Below, in pieces: positions 8,352 to 16,630 of a stretch of 40,272 nt of DNA. Under the pieces are notes generated by a model that saw only the letters and a program-made list of their open reading frames with translations, did not search any database and was not told where the DNA came from. The position numbers were made by a program, and so were the translations under genes. Positions within the stretch are counted from its first letter, which is position 1. Each line of letters begins with the position of its first letter. The stretch spans positions 69,444 to 109,715 of the forward strand of contig NZ_JALKFX010000006.1 of the NCBI RefSeq assembly GCF_023243045.1, in the 5' to 3' direction. This DNA is from Frankia sp. AgB32 (GTDB lineage: Bacteria > Actinomycetota > Actinomycetes > Frankiales > Frankiaceae).

Positions 8352-8656
8352 GTGGCCTTCTTCGTCGAGGGAGACCCACTGATTTCCGCGGCCGCGGTGC
8401 GGTGATCCGGCCGGACATGGGGGGCATGTCCGGCCGGATCACAGGTCATCAAGATAGCGGCGGCGCCGACCCGGTGTAATGTCATCACGAAGCGGCATCG
8501 GTCCATAGGACGAGCCCGGAACGGCGGACCCCGCGGTGACATCTCCGGTAGGACAGGTATTCGGCAGGACCAGGGCCGTCATCGGCGCGCGTCGTTCGCC
8601 GTCTTTCGTGGTGAGCGACCCATTCCGGCCGCCCGGCCGGGGAAGCGAGGAATTCG
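8352..8656. promoter_or_regulatory. divergent intergenic region, oxygenase unit / SRPBCC gene
   Basis: The 305 bases between the divergent oxygenase and SRPBCC genes must carry promoters for both. On the plus strand TAATGT (8477-8482) fits a -10 element but I see no clear -35. The main structure is the long palindrome at 8403-8441. I find no gene here. Confidence 0.4.
8403..8441. repeat. perfect inverted repeat, 17-bp arms, GGGGG loop
   Basis: TGATCCGGCCGGACATG (8403-8419), five G residues, then its exact reverse complement (8425-8441). The structure starts 52 bases before the oxygenase start codon and could form a very stable hairpin in its 5' leader, or serve as an operator between the divergent genes. 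No T-run follows on either strand. Confidence 0.9.
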
Positions 8657-9163
8657 GTGCTTGACACGACCCTCGAGACCAGCGTGACCATTGCGCTCCC
8701 GGTGGCGGAGGTGCACAGGTTCATGACCACGCCGGACCACTGGGCGCCCGCCTCCACGGTGACCGAACAGATTCGTGGTGAGCACACCGACCGTCCAGCC
8801 ACCCTGGGCGACCGGTTCGTCGACGTCCTGCGCCTCGCCCCGGACGCGACGGTCGAGGTGGAGTGGACCGTGACCCGCGACGAGCCCGACGTCGCCTGGC
8901 AGATCTCCACCGACCCGCCCGCCACCGCCGACCCGGCGGACGGCCGCGTGCACGTCACCTTGACGTACACCTACGCGGAGGGCCCGCTCGACGCCGACAC
9001 CACCCTGCTGACCCGCACCGTCCGCGCCGTCTACCCGGGCACCGCCCCGCTCCCCCTGCCCTACCGCGACACGTTCACCAACCAGGCCGCCGCCACCAGC
9101 TTCCTCACCGCGATGCGCGCCGCGATGCTGCCCAGCCGCGTTTCCCCGCCGGTCACGGCGTGA
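8657..9163 (+). CDS. SRPBCC (START/Bet v1-like) domain protein, 168 aa
   Basis: Small helix-grip protein of the SRPBCC/polyketide-cyclase superfamily, soluble, with a hydrophobic ligand cavity. The opening LETSVTIALPVAEVHRFMTTPDHW is the usual first strand and helix of the fold, followed by alternating strands (VDVLRLAPDATVEVEWTVTRDEP, VHVTLTYTYAEGP) and a long C-terminal helix (NQAAATSFLTAMRAAM). The GTG at 8657 has AGCGAGG six bases upstream. Such proteins act as cyclases, aromatases or lipid carriers; next to this cluster it may bind or shape the product. No catalytic residue can be assigned. Confidence 0.85.
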   Translation: MLDTTLETSVTIALPVAEVHRFMTTPDHWAPASTVTEQIRGEHTDRPATLGDRFVDVLRLAPDATVEVEWTVTRDEPDVAWQISTDPPATADPADGRVHVTLTYTYAEGPLDADTTLLTRTVRAVYPGTAPLPLPYRDTFTNQAAATSFLTAMRAAMLPSRVSPPVTA

Positions 9164-9168
9164 GGATC

Positions 9169-9194
9169 ACCGTCTGAGGTTCGACGGTCAGACG
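9169..9194. terminator. small hairpin between convergent genes
   Basis: CGTCTGA (9171-9177) and TCAGACG (9188-9194) are exact inverted repeats; an alternative ACCGTC/GACGGT pairing overlaps them. It lies between the end of the SRPBCC gene and the end of the minus-strand operon and may stop transcription in both directions. Confidence 0.35.
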
Positions 9195-10516
9195 CAGTAC
9201 AGCGCCCGGCCCCGGTTCGCCTGGCCGTCGACCGTGTAGTGCGGCCGCAGTTCGCGTACCACCTGGCCGGCCTGCGGTTCGCACTCGAGGCGCACGTCCT
9301 GGGTGTCCTGGGTCCACTCGCGGGCCTTCTCGTAGAGCCCGACGATCGGGTGCAGCACCGCGGTCGCGTCGCCGGCGGCGGCCAGGGCGGACACCGCGTC
9401 GGCGAGCTCGGCGCGGGTGGTGGCCAGCGCCCGCGCCCACCAGCTTTCCGGCGCTGCCAGCGGCCAGTGGAACACCGAGGCGACCATCTCGGTGATCTCG
9501 TAGAGCTGCCAGGCGGCCTCGGTGCTGGTCGGTTCCGTCCGCGCGAGCCAGCCGAGCAGCCGCACCAGGTGCGTGCGGTAGCCGGCGCGCAGGTCACTGT
9601 CGCCCTGCATCGGCAGGTGTCCGACCTGGTTGGGCACCAGTGCGGGAACGGCGCAGCGCAGCGTGACATCGCGGTCGACCAGCCGCAGCAGGACGCTGGC
9701 CCGCTGGGCGACCTCGGGGAAGCGCTCGATGCCATGAGTGCCCATCGCGGCGACCACCTCGTCCGTCAGCCCGTCGAGCCAGCTCCACGTGACGGTCGTC
9801 CCGTCGAGGCGCACGATGCCGGCCAGGGCGTGCGGATGCGCGTCCGCGAGGTCGGCGGCCACCCGGTCGCGGTCGCCGGCCGGCAGCCGCAGCAGGGCAC
9901 AGGCAAACCAGGTGGACAGCGCGTCGTCGACTCCGCCGGGTGGTCCCAGCTCCAGCGGCGCGATGTCCGGCCAGTGCACGAACTGCGTCCCGAGCAGCGA
10001 GAGGTCCGACCTGGCGGGGGCGACGGCCCCGGCCGCGACTGTCACCGTCGGCCGGTCCGGCCCGAGCCCGTCAGGCGCAACCGCTGACGTCGGCGCCTCG
10101 ATCGGGTCGGTCTCGCCGGCTCGATCAGGACGGGTACGCAGGTCAGGACAGGTAGGCAGGTCAGGACGGGTGGGTCGGGTCGGCAGCGGAGCGGCGTCGA
10201 CAGCTGCTCCCCGCAGCTTCCAGCCGGCGTCCAGCAGCTCCCGCAGTTCCTCGTACGCCTCCTCGTAGAGGGGTCGGTCCGTCGGCCCGGGATTCTGGTA
10301 GAGGAAGTGGTAAAGGCTGTCCCGCGCCGCGCGTAGCTGGGACTCGACCTCCCGCGCGGCCGCATCGTCCTGCCGGCGGGCGAGTACCGCCGGCAGGGCA
10401 CGCAGGACGATCCCGGCGGCCCCGCGACCGTCGTCGTCGCCGCCCGGCCCGCCAGCACCACCGCGGGTCGGGCCGGTCCGACCCGGGTCATCGCCGCGAG
10501 ACACCTCGCTGGTCAT
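9188..10516 (-). CDS. protein of unknown function, last gene of the DUF4407/GTPase/Hsp70-like operon, 442 aa
   Basis: I do not recognise a domain. The N-terminal 40 residues are disordered and Gly/Asp-rich. Residues 45-110 are helical (REVESQLRAARDSLYHFLYQ). Residues 110-145 form a low-complexity linker with PDL/RPD repeats. The C-terminal 270 residues are alpha-helical with many Trp, Leu and Ala (ALSTWFACALLRLPAGDRDRV). No signal peptide or membrane segment. The ATG at 10516 has GAGGGG upstream and lies 26 bases after the Hsp70-like gene, so it is the last gene of that operon. Its size (442 residues) and its partners, a giant Hsp70-fold protein and a GTPase, recall SrfA of the enterobacterial SrfABC locus. 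That is an analogy from layout, not proven homology. Confidence 0.8.
   Translation of the reverse strand: MTSEVSRGDDPGRTGPTRGGAGGPGGDDDGRGAAGIVLRALPAVLARRQDDAAAREVESQLRAARDSLYHFLYQNPGPTDRPLYEEAYEELRELLDAGWKLRGAAVDAAPLPTRPTRPDLPTCPDLRTRPDRAGETDPIEAPTSAVAPDGLGPDRPTVTVAAGAVAPARSDLSLLGTQFVHWPDIAPLELGPPGGVDDALSTWFACALLRLPAGDRDRVAADLADAHPHALAGIVRLDGTTVTWSWLDGLTDEVVAAMGTHGIERFPEVAQRASVLLRLVDRDVTLRCAVPALVPNQVGHLPMQGDSDLRAGYRTHLVRLLGWLARTEPTSTEAAWQLYEITEMVASVFHWPLAAPESWWARALATTRAELADAVSALAAAGDATAVLHPIVGLYEKAREWTQDTQDVRLECEPQAGQVVRELRPHYTVDGQANRGRALYCV
10125..10190 (-). repeat. imperfect 18-bp tandem repeats in the linker of the 442-aa protein
   Basis: Variants of AGGTCAGGACGGGT recur about every 18 bases, encoding the PDLRT/CPDLPT/RPD linker. 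The period is divisible by three. Confidence 0.6.
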
Positions 10517-10542
10517 CGTGGTCCCCTCTGCGCCGTGGCCGC

Positions 10543-13500
10543 TCAGTGCAGGCCGTTGAACGGGTACTTGGCCGGATCGAAGTTCTGCAGGGTGGCGGCC
10601 ATCGGCGTGGTCAGCACCGAGCCGGGATGGCGCTCCAGGTCGGCGAGACCGCGCGCCGCGAGAAAGTCCGGCCAGCCGAGATGCACCCGGGCGCGACCCG
10701 TCTCGTCGAGGGAGAGCAGGTAGGTGGCGCCGGGCGCGGCCTCACCCGGTGGGACGGCGAGCTCGCCGAGCTGCACCGGCGCGCCCTCGGGCGGGCAGGC
10801 GTACAGGTCCCAGCCGGCCGCGCCGTCCAACGGCGGCAGCGGGACGCGGGAGAGCACCCCGGCCAGCTCGTGACCGGGCAGCTCCGCCGGCTCGCGGGGG
10901 GCGGTCCGCACGAACGTCTCCGGGTAGGCCCGGGCAGCGTCGGCGGGCACCGGCAGCACCACCCGGCCGGTGCGCGGGTCCCGGCTGCCGGCGGCGACGG
11001 CGACGAGCGGCCACGACCAGGCGACCGGCGTCGGTGCGTCGTCGCCGCCCGCGCGCCCGCGCCCGGCCGGTCCGCGCCCGCCGGGTCCACCGGGTCCACC
11101 GGGTCCACCGGGTCCACCGGGCAGTGCCGCGGAGACGTCGTGGCCGACGCCGTCGACGAGCAGGTGCCCGCGGCCCACACTCAGCGAGACGGAGGCGGTC
11201 ATCCCGTCGTCGAGCCCGACCTGCATCAGCACCCGCGGGCCGCGGTGGGCCCGCCCGCCGGTGTACAGGGGAACGGACACGTCGTGGCCCCGCGCGTAGT
11301 CACGGACGCGGAACCGGGCCCAGTTGATCGCCCGGCCGGAGTCGATCAGGCGGCCCAGCTCGAAGTCGTTGCGAAGCAGGTCCCACTGTGAGCGCGCGGT
11401 GGGCCGTACGCCGCGGCGCCCACCGATCAGCGGGTCGCCGGTGCGCAGCAGGATGTCCTTGACCCCACCGGCCTCAAGCGGCCCGAAGGACGCCGGCAGG
11501 CGGGTGAACAGCGCGTCGGTCTCGATCTGCAGCCCGCCGTGCGACCCGATGACGTCGATGTCCGGGTTGCGGCCGGCCGAGTACCGCTTGTTGTGCTGGT
11601 AACCCACCGCCCACGCCACGCCCATCGACACGGCCTCCTTGGCGGCCTTGCGTTCGACCACGACCGCGTCGTCGTTCCAGACCAGCGGCACCCGGGCGCG
11701 CAGATCGGTCCGGGCGAGGCGGTCGACGACGGCGTCGCGCACCATCGGCATCGCGCTGGTGCGCCCGCACAGGGCCACCTGGTCCAGGCGCGGGGGGTCG
11801 GCTCCGTCGTCGGCGTTGAAGACACCGACGACGAGGTCGGCCGCGATGCTGGCAGCCCGCCGCACCACGGGACCGGCCACCTTCGCGAAGTCCTCGACGC
11901 GCAGCGACAGGTCGATGGGCGGCGCCGTGGCGAACCGTGGGGGCAGCGCGACGAGGGTCTGCGCGTTGCGGATCGTGAAGGGTCGCTCCTGGTCGGGCTG
12001 GCCGAGCATGGTCTTGGCCTCCTCGGACTTCTCCCAGAGGGTGTCGAACAGGGCCGCGTTCTGCTCACCGCGGGTGGGCACAAGCTCGTGGAGCAGGCGG
12101 GCGACCTCCGGCGGCACCGGCTTGTCCACACCCTGGTCGAGGACGCGCGCGGTCAGTGAGCGGGTGGCCTGGCCGGCGACGTCGTCCGGCGCGTCCGGCG
12201 CGTCGGGGGTGACCGCCGACGGCGCCGTCGCGGCCGCCTGCCCGGCCTCCCAGGCGAGCAGCCGGTCGGCCAGCATCGCCTTGATCCAGTACAGCACCCG
12301 CAGGGTGATGTAGTTGCCGCCGAGCTGGGGATCGCCGGTGGCGCCGAGCACCTCGGGGCGCAGTTCCAGGCGGCGGCCGCGGCCGCCGGTGGGGATCTCG
12401 GTGAGGTTGAGGGCCACCAGGGCGATGTCCGTGGTGCCGCCGCCGATGTCGATGACCAGGATCGTCCGCCGCCAGCGGGCCGGCCCGTCGCTGCTGCCGA
12501 CCGGGTGCGCGCCCGCCCGCAGGACCTCGACACCCAGCTCCTCGGAGGCACCGACGGCCAGCATGGTGAAGTAGAACGCCGCGCCCACGGCCTCGTCGAA
12601 CTCGCTCTCACTGGTGTCGGCCGGGTCGCCGGTGTCCGGGTCGCGCAGGGCCCGCCCGACGACCTCGGTGAGATGGTCGCGGATGTCCGGCGGGGTCAGG
12701 GTCGGGTAGGTGACGACGACCCGCCTCTGCAGCAGGCGCCGGGTCCGGTCGTCGGTGATCGTCCTCTTGATCCGGTCATCGGTTCTGGCGAAGGTGGACA
12801 GGTGCTCGCGCAGCGCGCCGTAGGAGCGCTCGACGAGGTCCGCGGTGGTGTGGCCGACAGCGGCCCGGGCGGCCTCGTCGCCGAGCTCGGCGATCTCCTC
12901 GATGGTCTCCAGCGGCAGCGGGGCGCCGAGCGTGCGGAAATGCGACTTGAGCCCGCGGACCGTGGCCACCACCTTCGGCGGCGGTACCTGCCGATGCCAC
13001 AGCCGTACCCGCAGGTCGGCGAGGTCGGTGATGTGCACCGCGCTGGACAGGGTGCTGAACCGCACGCCGTCGCCGTCGAAGGTCACCGGAAACATGCCGA
13101 CCCGGTCGTTGGGCGGGGTCGCGAACGCCGCCCGGTAGCAGTCGTCGCGCAGCCGGGCCAGCACCCGCAGCGCCGGCGTCGCGGGCTGGGCGACCACGTC
13201 AACGGCGGCGGCGAGGGCGCCCAGCAGTTCGTGGCGCTCGTCCTTGCCCTCCCCGAGTCGGTCGAGCACCCTGGGCAGGCCGTCGTGCGGGCGGCGCGCG
13301 GCCAGCTCGGCGGACACCCGGGTCAGGATCCGGGCCCATTCGTCCTCGCCGACCTCGGCCGGTGGTTCACCGCCGAGGACGGCGGCGAACCGCCTGGCCA
13401 TCACGTCGGCCTGGTAGGTGTCCAGCGGCGTGCTGATGTCCACTTCGTCGTGGTAGCTCATGGTGGCGGTGATCGCCGTCGTGCCGAAGTCGATCACAAC

Positions 13501-14016
13501 GAAGCCGAGGGCCTGCTCCCGCTCGTCATCCCGCGCACCGCTGCCGGCGGCGGCCGATCCGGCCGCGTCGGCCGACGTGGTGCCCGTGTGGCCGCCCATC
13601 GTCGTACCCGCGCCGTCCCCGGGGCCGGCGGCGGGCATCACCAGCCGGGCGGTCGCCTGGGTGACACCGCCGCCCCAGGTGACCGTCCAGGTGACCGGGA
13701 CCTCCCGCCCCGCGGCGCGGGCCGAGAGGGCCGCGGGCAGCCGGACCGCCTGGGTCAACGGGGTCGCCACGAACGCCCGCTGGCCCGCCTGTACCGGCCG
13801 GCACCACTCGGCCAGCAGCCAGCGGCGCAGCGCGTCGTCCACCTCGGCGGAGATGTCGACCTCGACGGTGGGCAGCCGCAGGCCGTCGACCTCGGCCAGC
13901 AGCCGCACGCGCGGGAGGTCGTAGCCACCGTGGGTGGCGCCGTGGCCCGTCGGATCCAGCGGGAACGGCTCGCGCAGCGCGGCGCCGGGGGTGGACCGGA
14001 GGTCGAACCTGCTCAT
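10543..14016 (-). CDS. giant Hsp70/actin-fold ATPase (SrfB-like), 1157 aa
   Basis: Cytoplasmic protein with an Hsp70/actin nucleotide-binding fold. Phosphate-1 loop VIDFGTT at residues 174-180, phosphate-2 loop DIGGGTTD at 523-530, and an adenosine-type GRTS motif near 750. The distance between the loops is far larger than in DnaK, so helical inserts of several hundred residues are present, and about 170 residues precede the ATPase core. A collagen-like GGP repeat near 970-985 links to a C-terminal beta-rich tail. Size and fold resemble SrfB of the SrfABC locus rather than a chaperone; no DnaK substrate domain is visible. The ATG at 14016 has GGAAGGAC five bases upstream. It lies 61 bases after the GTPase gene and 26 before the 442-residue gene. 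Confidence 0.85.
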   Translation of the reverse strand: MSRFDLRSTPGAALREPFPLDPTGHGATHGGYDLPRVRLLAEVDGLRLPTVEVDISAEVDDALRRWLLAEWCRPVQAGQRAFVATPLTQAVRLPAALSARAAGREVPVTWTVTWGGGVTQATARLVMPAAGPGDGAGTTMGGHTGTTSADAAGSAAAGSGARDDEREQALGFVVIDFGTTAITATMSYHDEVDISTPLDTYQADVMARRFAAVLGGEPPAEVGEDEWARILTRVSAELAARRPHDGLPRVLDRLGEGKDERHELLGALAAAVDVVAQPATPALRVLARLRDDCYRAAFATPPNDRVGMFPVTFDGDGVRFSTLSSAVHITDLADLRVRLWHRQVPPPKVVATVRGLKSHFRTLGAPLPLETIEEIAELGDEAARAAVGHTTADLVERSYGALREHLSTFARTDDRIKRTITDDRTRRLLQRRVVVTYPTLTPPDIRDHLTEVVGRALRDPDTGDPADTSESEFDEAVGAAFYFTMLAVGASEELGVEVLRAGAHPVGSSDGPARWRRTILVIDIGGGTTDIALVALNLTEIPTGGRGRRLELRPEVLGATGDPQLGGNYITLRVLYWIKAMLADRLLAWEAGQAAATAPSAVTPDAPDAPDDVAGQATRSLTARVLDQGVDKPVPPEVARLLHELVPTRGEQNAALFDTLWEKSEEAKTMLGQPDQERPFTIRNAQTLVALPPRFATAPPIDLSLRVEDFAKVAGPVVRRAASIAADLVVGVFNADDGADPPRLDQVALCGRTSAMPMVRDAVVDRLARTDLRARVPLVWNDDAVVVERKAAKEAVSMGVAWAVGYQHNKRYSAGRNPDIDVIGSHGGLQIETDALFTRLPASFGPLEAGGVKDILLRTGDPLIGGRRGVRPTARSQWDLLRNDFELGRLIDSGRAINWARFRVRDYARGHDVSVPLYTGGRAHRGPRVLMQVGLDDGMTASVSLSVGRGHLLVDGVGHDVSAALPGGPGGPGGPGGPGGRGPAGRGRAGGDDAPTPVAWSWPLVAVAAGSRDPRTGRVVLPVPADAARAYPETFVRTAPREPAELPGHELAGVLSRVPLPPLDGAAGWDLYACPPEGAPVQLGELAVPPGEAAPGATYLLSLDETGRARVHLGWPDFLAARGLADLERHPGSVLTTPMAATLQNFDPAKYPFNGLH
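11081..11116 (-). repeat. 9-bp tandem repeat, 4 copies, encoding GGP repeats
   Basis: Four copies of CCGGGTCCA encode the collagen-like Gly-Gly-Pro tract of the Hsp70-fold protein. Copy changes would be in frame. Confidence 0.85.
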
Positions 14017-14077
14017 CGGATGTCCTTCCGTTGCACGGTGCGCGACGGCCGCCGGGCCGCGCGGACGTCGGCGGTCG

Positions 14078-16630
14078 TCACAGCCCGCCGTCTTCGACGT
14101 GCAGCAGCTCGGCGAGCTGCCGCGGGGTGGGCACGCCTTCGGCCAGCCGGCCGATCCACTGGTCGAGCGTGCGGGCCACCTGCGCGAGCGTCGTGACGAC
14201 GTCGTTCTGCACGTACTCGGTCAGGCTGGTCTGGGCCGCGATGCGGATCAGGTTGATCGCGAAGACGTGCCGTTCGCGTTGGGAGCGGCCCGCGTCGATC
14301 CGCTCGTCGATCCGCACGACGTCCGGGTGCCAGGGCAGCGGTTGCGCGCCGTCGAACGGTGCGGCGCTCGCCGCGTCCGCCGCCATCGCGACCAGGGCGC
14401 CGTCCCCGTCGGCGCGGGCGACGCTGGCGAGCAGGTTCTTCGCCACCACCCGCATCTGCAGGTCACCGGTCAGCGCCCCGAGCAGCCGCATACGGCGGGG
14501 GCCGAGGACCCTGCCCGCCAGCGGGCGCAGCCGGTCGTCGGCCAGTCGCGCGCCCGGCACCACGAAGAGCTCGCGCTGGTCGTCCTCCCAGTCGCCGACG
14601 ACGTCGAGCAGGTAGCCCCGGCTGCGCTCGACCAGCTCACCGGCGGTCCGCTCGAACTGGGCGACAAGGACGCTGCCGTGGTTCGGGGCCGCTTCCGGCG
14701 CACCCGGGACGTCGTCCGGGTCGTCGTCGGGCCCGTCGATCGGGAACAGCGGGAAGATTCCCTCCGGATCCTCCTGCCGGTCCTCGCCGACCGGGTGCAC
14801 CCACGGCTGCTGGTCGTCCAGTGCGTCGGTGAGGGTCGCCCACACCGGCCAGGCGTCGACGGCTCGGCGGGCGTCGGCCTCGATCGCCCGCAGCAACGCG
14901 ACCGGCCCTTCCGCGCGCTCGACGACCAGCCGATGCGGCGAGCGGAACCCGGCGAGGCCCCGGCGCAGTCCGGACACACCGGTGCGCAGCTCGTCGAGCA
15001 CCTCCGCGAGGTCGCGTGCGTCGCGCGCCGGGGTCGGCTCCTGGCGTTCCCGGTGCCAGGCGAGGAGTTCGGCGTGGCGGCGCGCCGCCAGGTCGAGCGC
15101 GGCGGCGGCCTGACGCAACCGCGCGACCTTGTTCGCCACGCCGTGCACGCGGGCGTGCTCGTTGACGACTCTGCGCAGCTCCCCGAGCCCGCGGTCGTAG
15201 CCGTACTCGCTGAGCAGGTCGGCGACCCGGGCCGGGCCGGGCCGCTCATCACCGTCGGCGAGCGCCGTGCCCGCCTGGCCCCACCGCTCGGCCTCGGCGG
15301 CGGCGGAGCGCGGGTCGGTGCCTGCCGGCGCGCGCCCGACGGCGGCCAGCGCCGACAGCGCCGACACCAGCACCAGCCGGTCGGGCGCCTGCCCGTCGGC
15401 GAGTCGGCGGGCGGTGAGGTGCTCGGCGGCAACGAGGACCTCGTTGAGCAGCGGCGCCTGCTCGCGCAGCTCGTCCAGGGTGTCGGCCGGCGGGTCCGCC
15501 GGGGCGCCGACCCGGTCGAAGCGGTTCGCGGCGACGACGGTGGCCCGTTCCAGCATGTCGTCGGTGTAGCCGAGGCGGCGGAGCTGGGCGTAGTAGACGG
15601 CCAGCGGGCGGGTGACGGGTTTCGAGGCGCTCAACGTCGCCAGGATCGCGTCCGCGCCCTCCAGCTCACGCCGGCTGATGTGCAGGTCGCGGTTCCCCGA
15701 GCCGTCGGCGCCCAGGCCGGGGAAGTCGCGGATCTCCATCGGCAGTCCACCCAGCGCGTTCAACGGCCAGGCGTCCGGGTTCACCTCGACGGTGCAGACG
15801 ATGCGGCGGATCAGCGGAAAGGCCGCGCGCAGCTGCGGGGAACCGAGTTGCGCGGGCCAGCTTTGCGGGCGGGGACGGCGGCGGCGCTCGGGATAGCTCA
15901 CCGGCACCGCCGTGGTCGGCGGCAGGGTCAGGCCATCCGTGATCACGTCCGGCGCCGTGGGCCAGGGCGTGATGTGCGAACCCACGACCTGCGCCGGTAC
16001 CTCGGCGAGCGCGTCCCGCAGCTGGGTCAGTTCCACGGCCATCTGCCGGGCGGTCGTGTCGGGCCCGCCGCGCGGCCACAGCCGGGTGCGGGCCCAGTCG
16101 TCGAAGCGCTCCCAGCCGTCCGTCCGCGGCCGGTAGTCGCGCAGCCGGCCGGGGGCCAGCGGCGAATCCGTTCCCTCGGTCCGCTCGATGAGGTCGATCA
16201 GCTCGCCGAGCATGAACGCGAGGCACTCGTCGACGTCGTCGACGGTCATGAACTCGACCACCGCAGTGGTGATCCTGGTCCGCCCGTCGGCGCCGGCCGG
16301 CACCAGCCTGAGCACGGTGACGTTGCCCGTTGTGGGATTCTCACTCGTCGGGAGCAGGTCGGCGGCGCCCAGCAGGCAGCCGACCAGCGCGGACTTCCCG
16401 TTGGAGAAGCCGCCGATGGTGGCGATGGCCACCGGGCGCCCCGCCGCCTCGATGAGGTCCGCCGCCCTGGTCCTGATCTCCTCGCGCAGGGTCTCGAGCT
16501 GGCGGTGGGCCGCCGGCGACTGCTCGGGCGACTGCCCCGACTGCTCGGTCGGGGGTGGCGTGTCGTCCAGCTCGGTCAGCCGGGCCCGCGCCGCCTCCCT
16601 GAGCCGCGCGATCTGTTCGTACTCGGTCAT
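14078..16630 (-). CDS. dynamin-like GTPase, 850 aa
   Basis: Large GTPase of the bacterial dynamin-like class. G1 P-loop GGFSNGKS at residues 73-80, candidate G2 threonines in NPTTGNVT (98-105), G3 DFPG at 302-305, and G4-type NRFD at 369-372. The G2-G3 distance (about 200 residues) is unusually large and implies an insertion in the GTPase domain. The C-terminal half is helical and has no membrane-spanning segment. Such proteins assemble on membranes and remodel them. The ATG at 16630 overlaps the stop of the upstream DUF4407 membrane protein in ATGA, a strong sign that the two work together. In SrfABC-type loci a P-loop protein of similar size (SrfC) occupies an equivalent place. Confidence 0.88.
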   Translation of the reverse strand: MTEYEQIARLREAARARLTELDDTPPPTEQSGQSPEQSPAAHRQLETLREEIRTRAADLIEAAGRPVAIATIGGFSNGKSALVGCLLGAADLLPTSENPTTGNVTVLRLVPAGADGRTRITTAVVEFMTVDDVDECLAFMLGELIDLIERTEGTDSPLAPGRLRDYRPRTDGWERFDDWARTRLWPRGGPDTTARQMAVELTQLRDALAEVPAQVVGSHITPWPTAPDVITDGLTLPPTTAVPVSYPERRRRPRPQSWPAQLGSPQLRAAFPLIRRIVCTVEVNPDAWPLNALGGLPMEIRDFPGLGADGSGNRDLHISRRELEGADAILATLSASKPVTRPLAVYYAQLRRLGYTDDMLERATVVAANRFDRVGAPADPPADTLDELREQAPLLNEVLVAAEHLTARRLADGQAPDRLVLVSALSALAAVGRAPAGTDPRSAAAEAERWGQAGTALADGDERPGPARVADLLSEYGYDRGLGELRRVVNEHARVHGVANKVARLRQAAAALDLAARRHAELLAWHRERQEPTPARDARDLAEVLDELRTGVSGLRRGLAGFRSPHRLVVERAEGPVALLRAIEADARRAVDAWPVWATLTDALDDQQPWVHPVGEDRQEDPEGIFPLFPIDGPDDDPDDVPGAPEAAPNHGSVLVAQFERTAGELVERSRGYLLDVVGDWEDDQRELFVVPGARLADDRLRPLAGRVLGPRRMRLLGALTGDLQMRVVAKNLLASVARADGDGALVAMAADAASAAPFDGAQPLPWHPDVVRIDERIDAGRSQRERHVFAINLIRIAAQTSLTEYVQNDVVTTLAQVARTLDQWIGRLAEGVPTPRQLAELLHVEDGGL

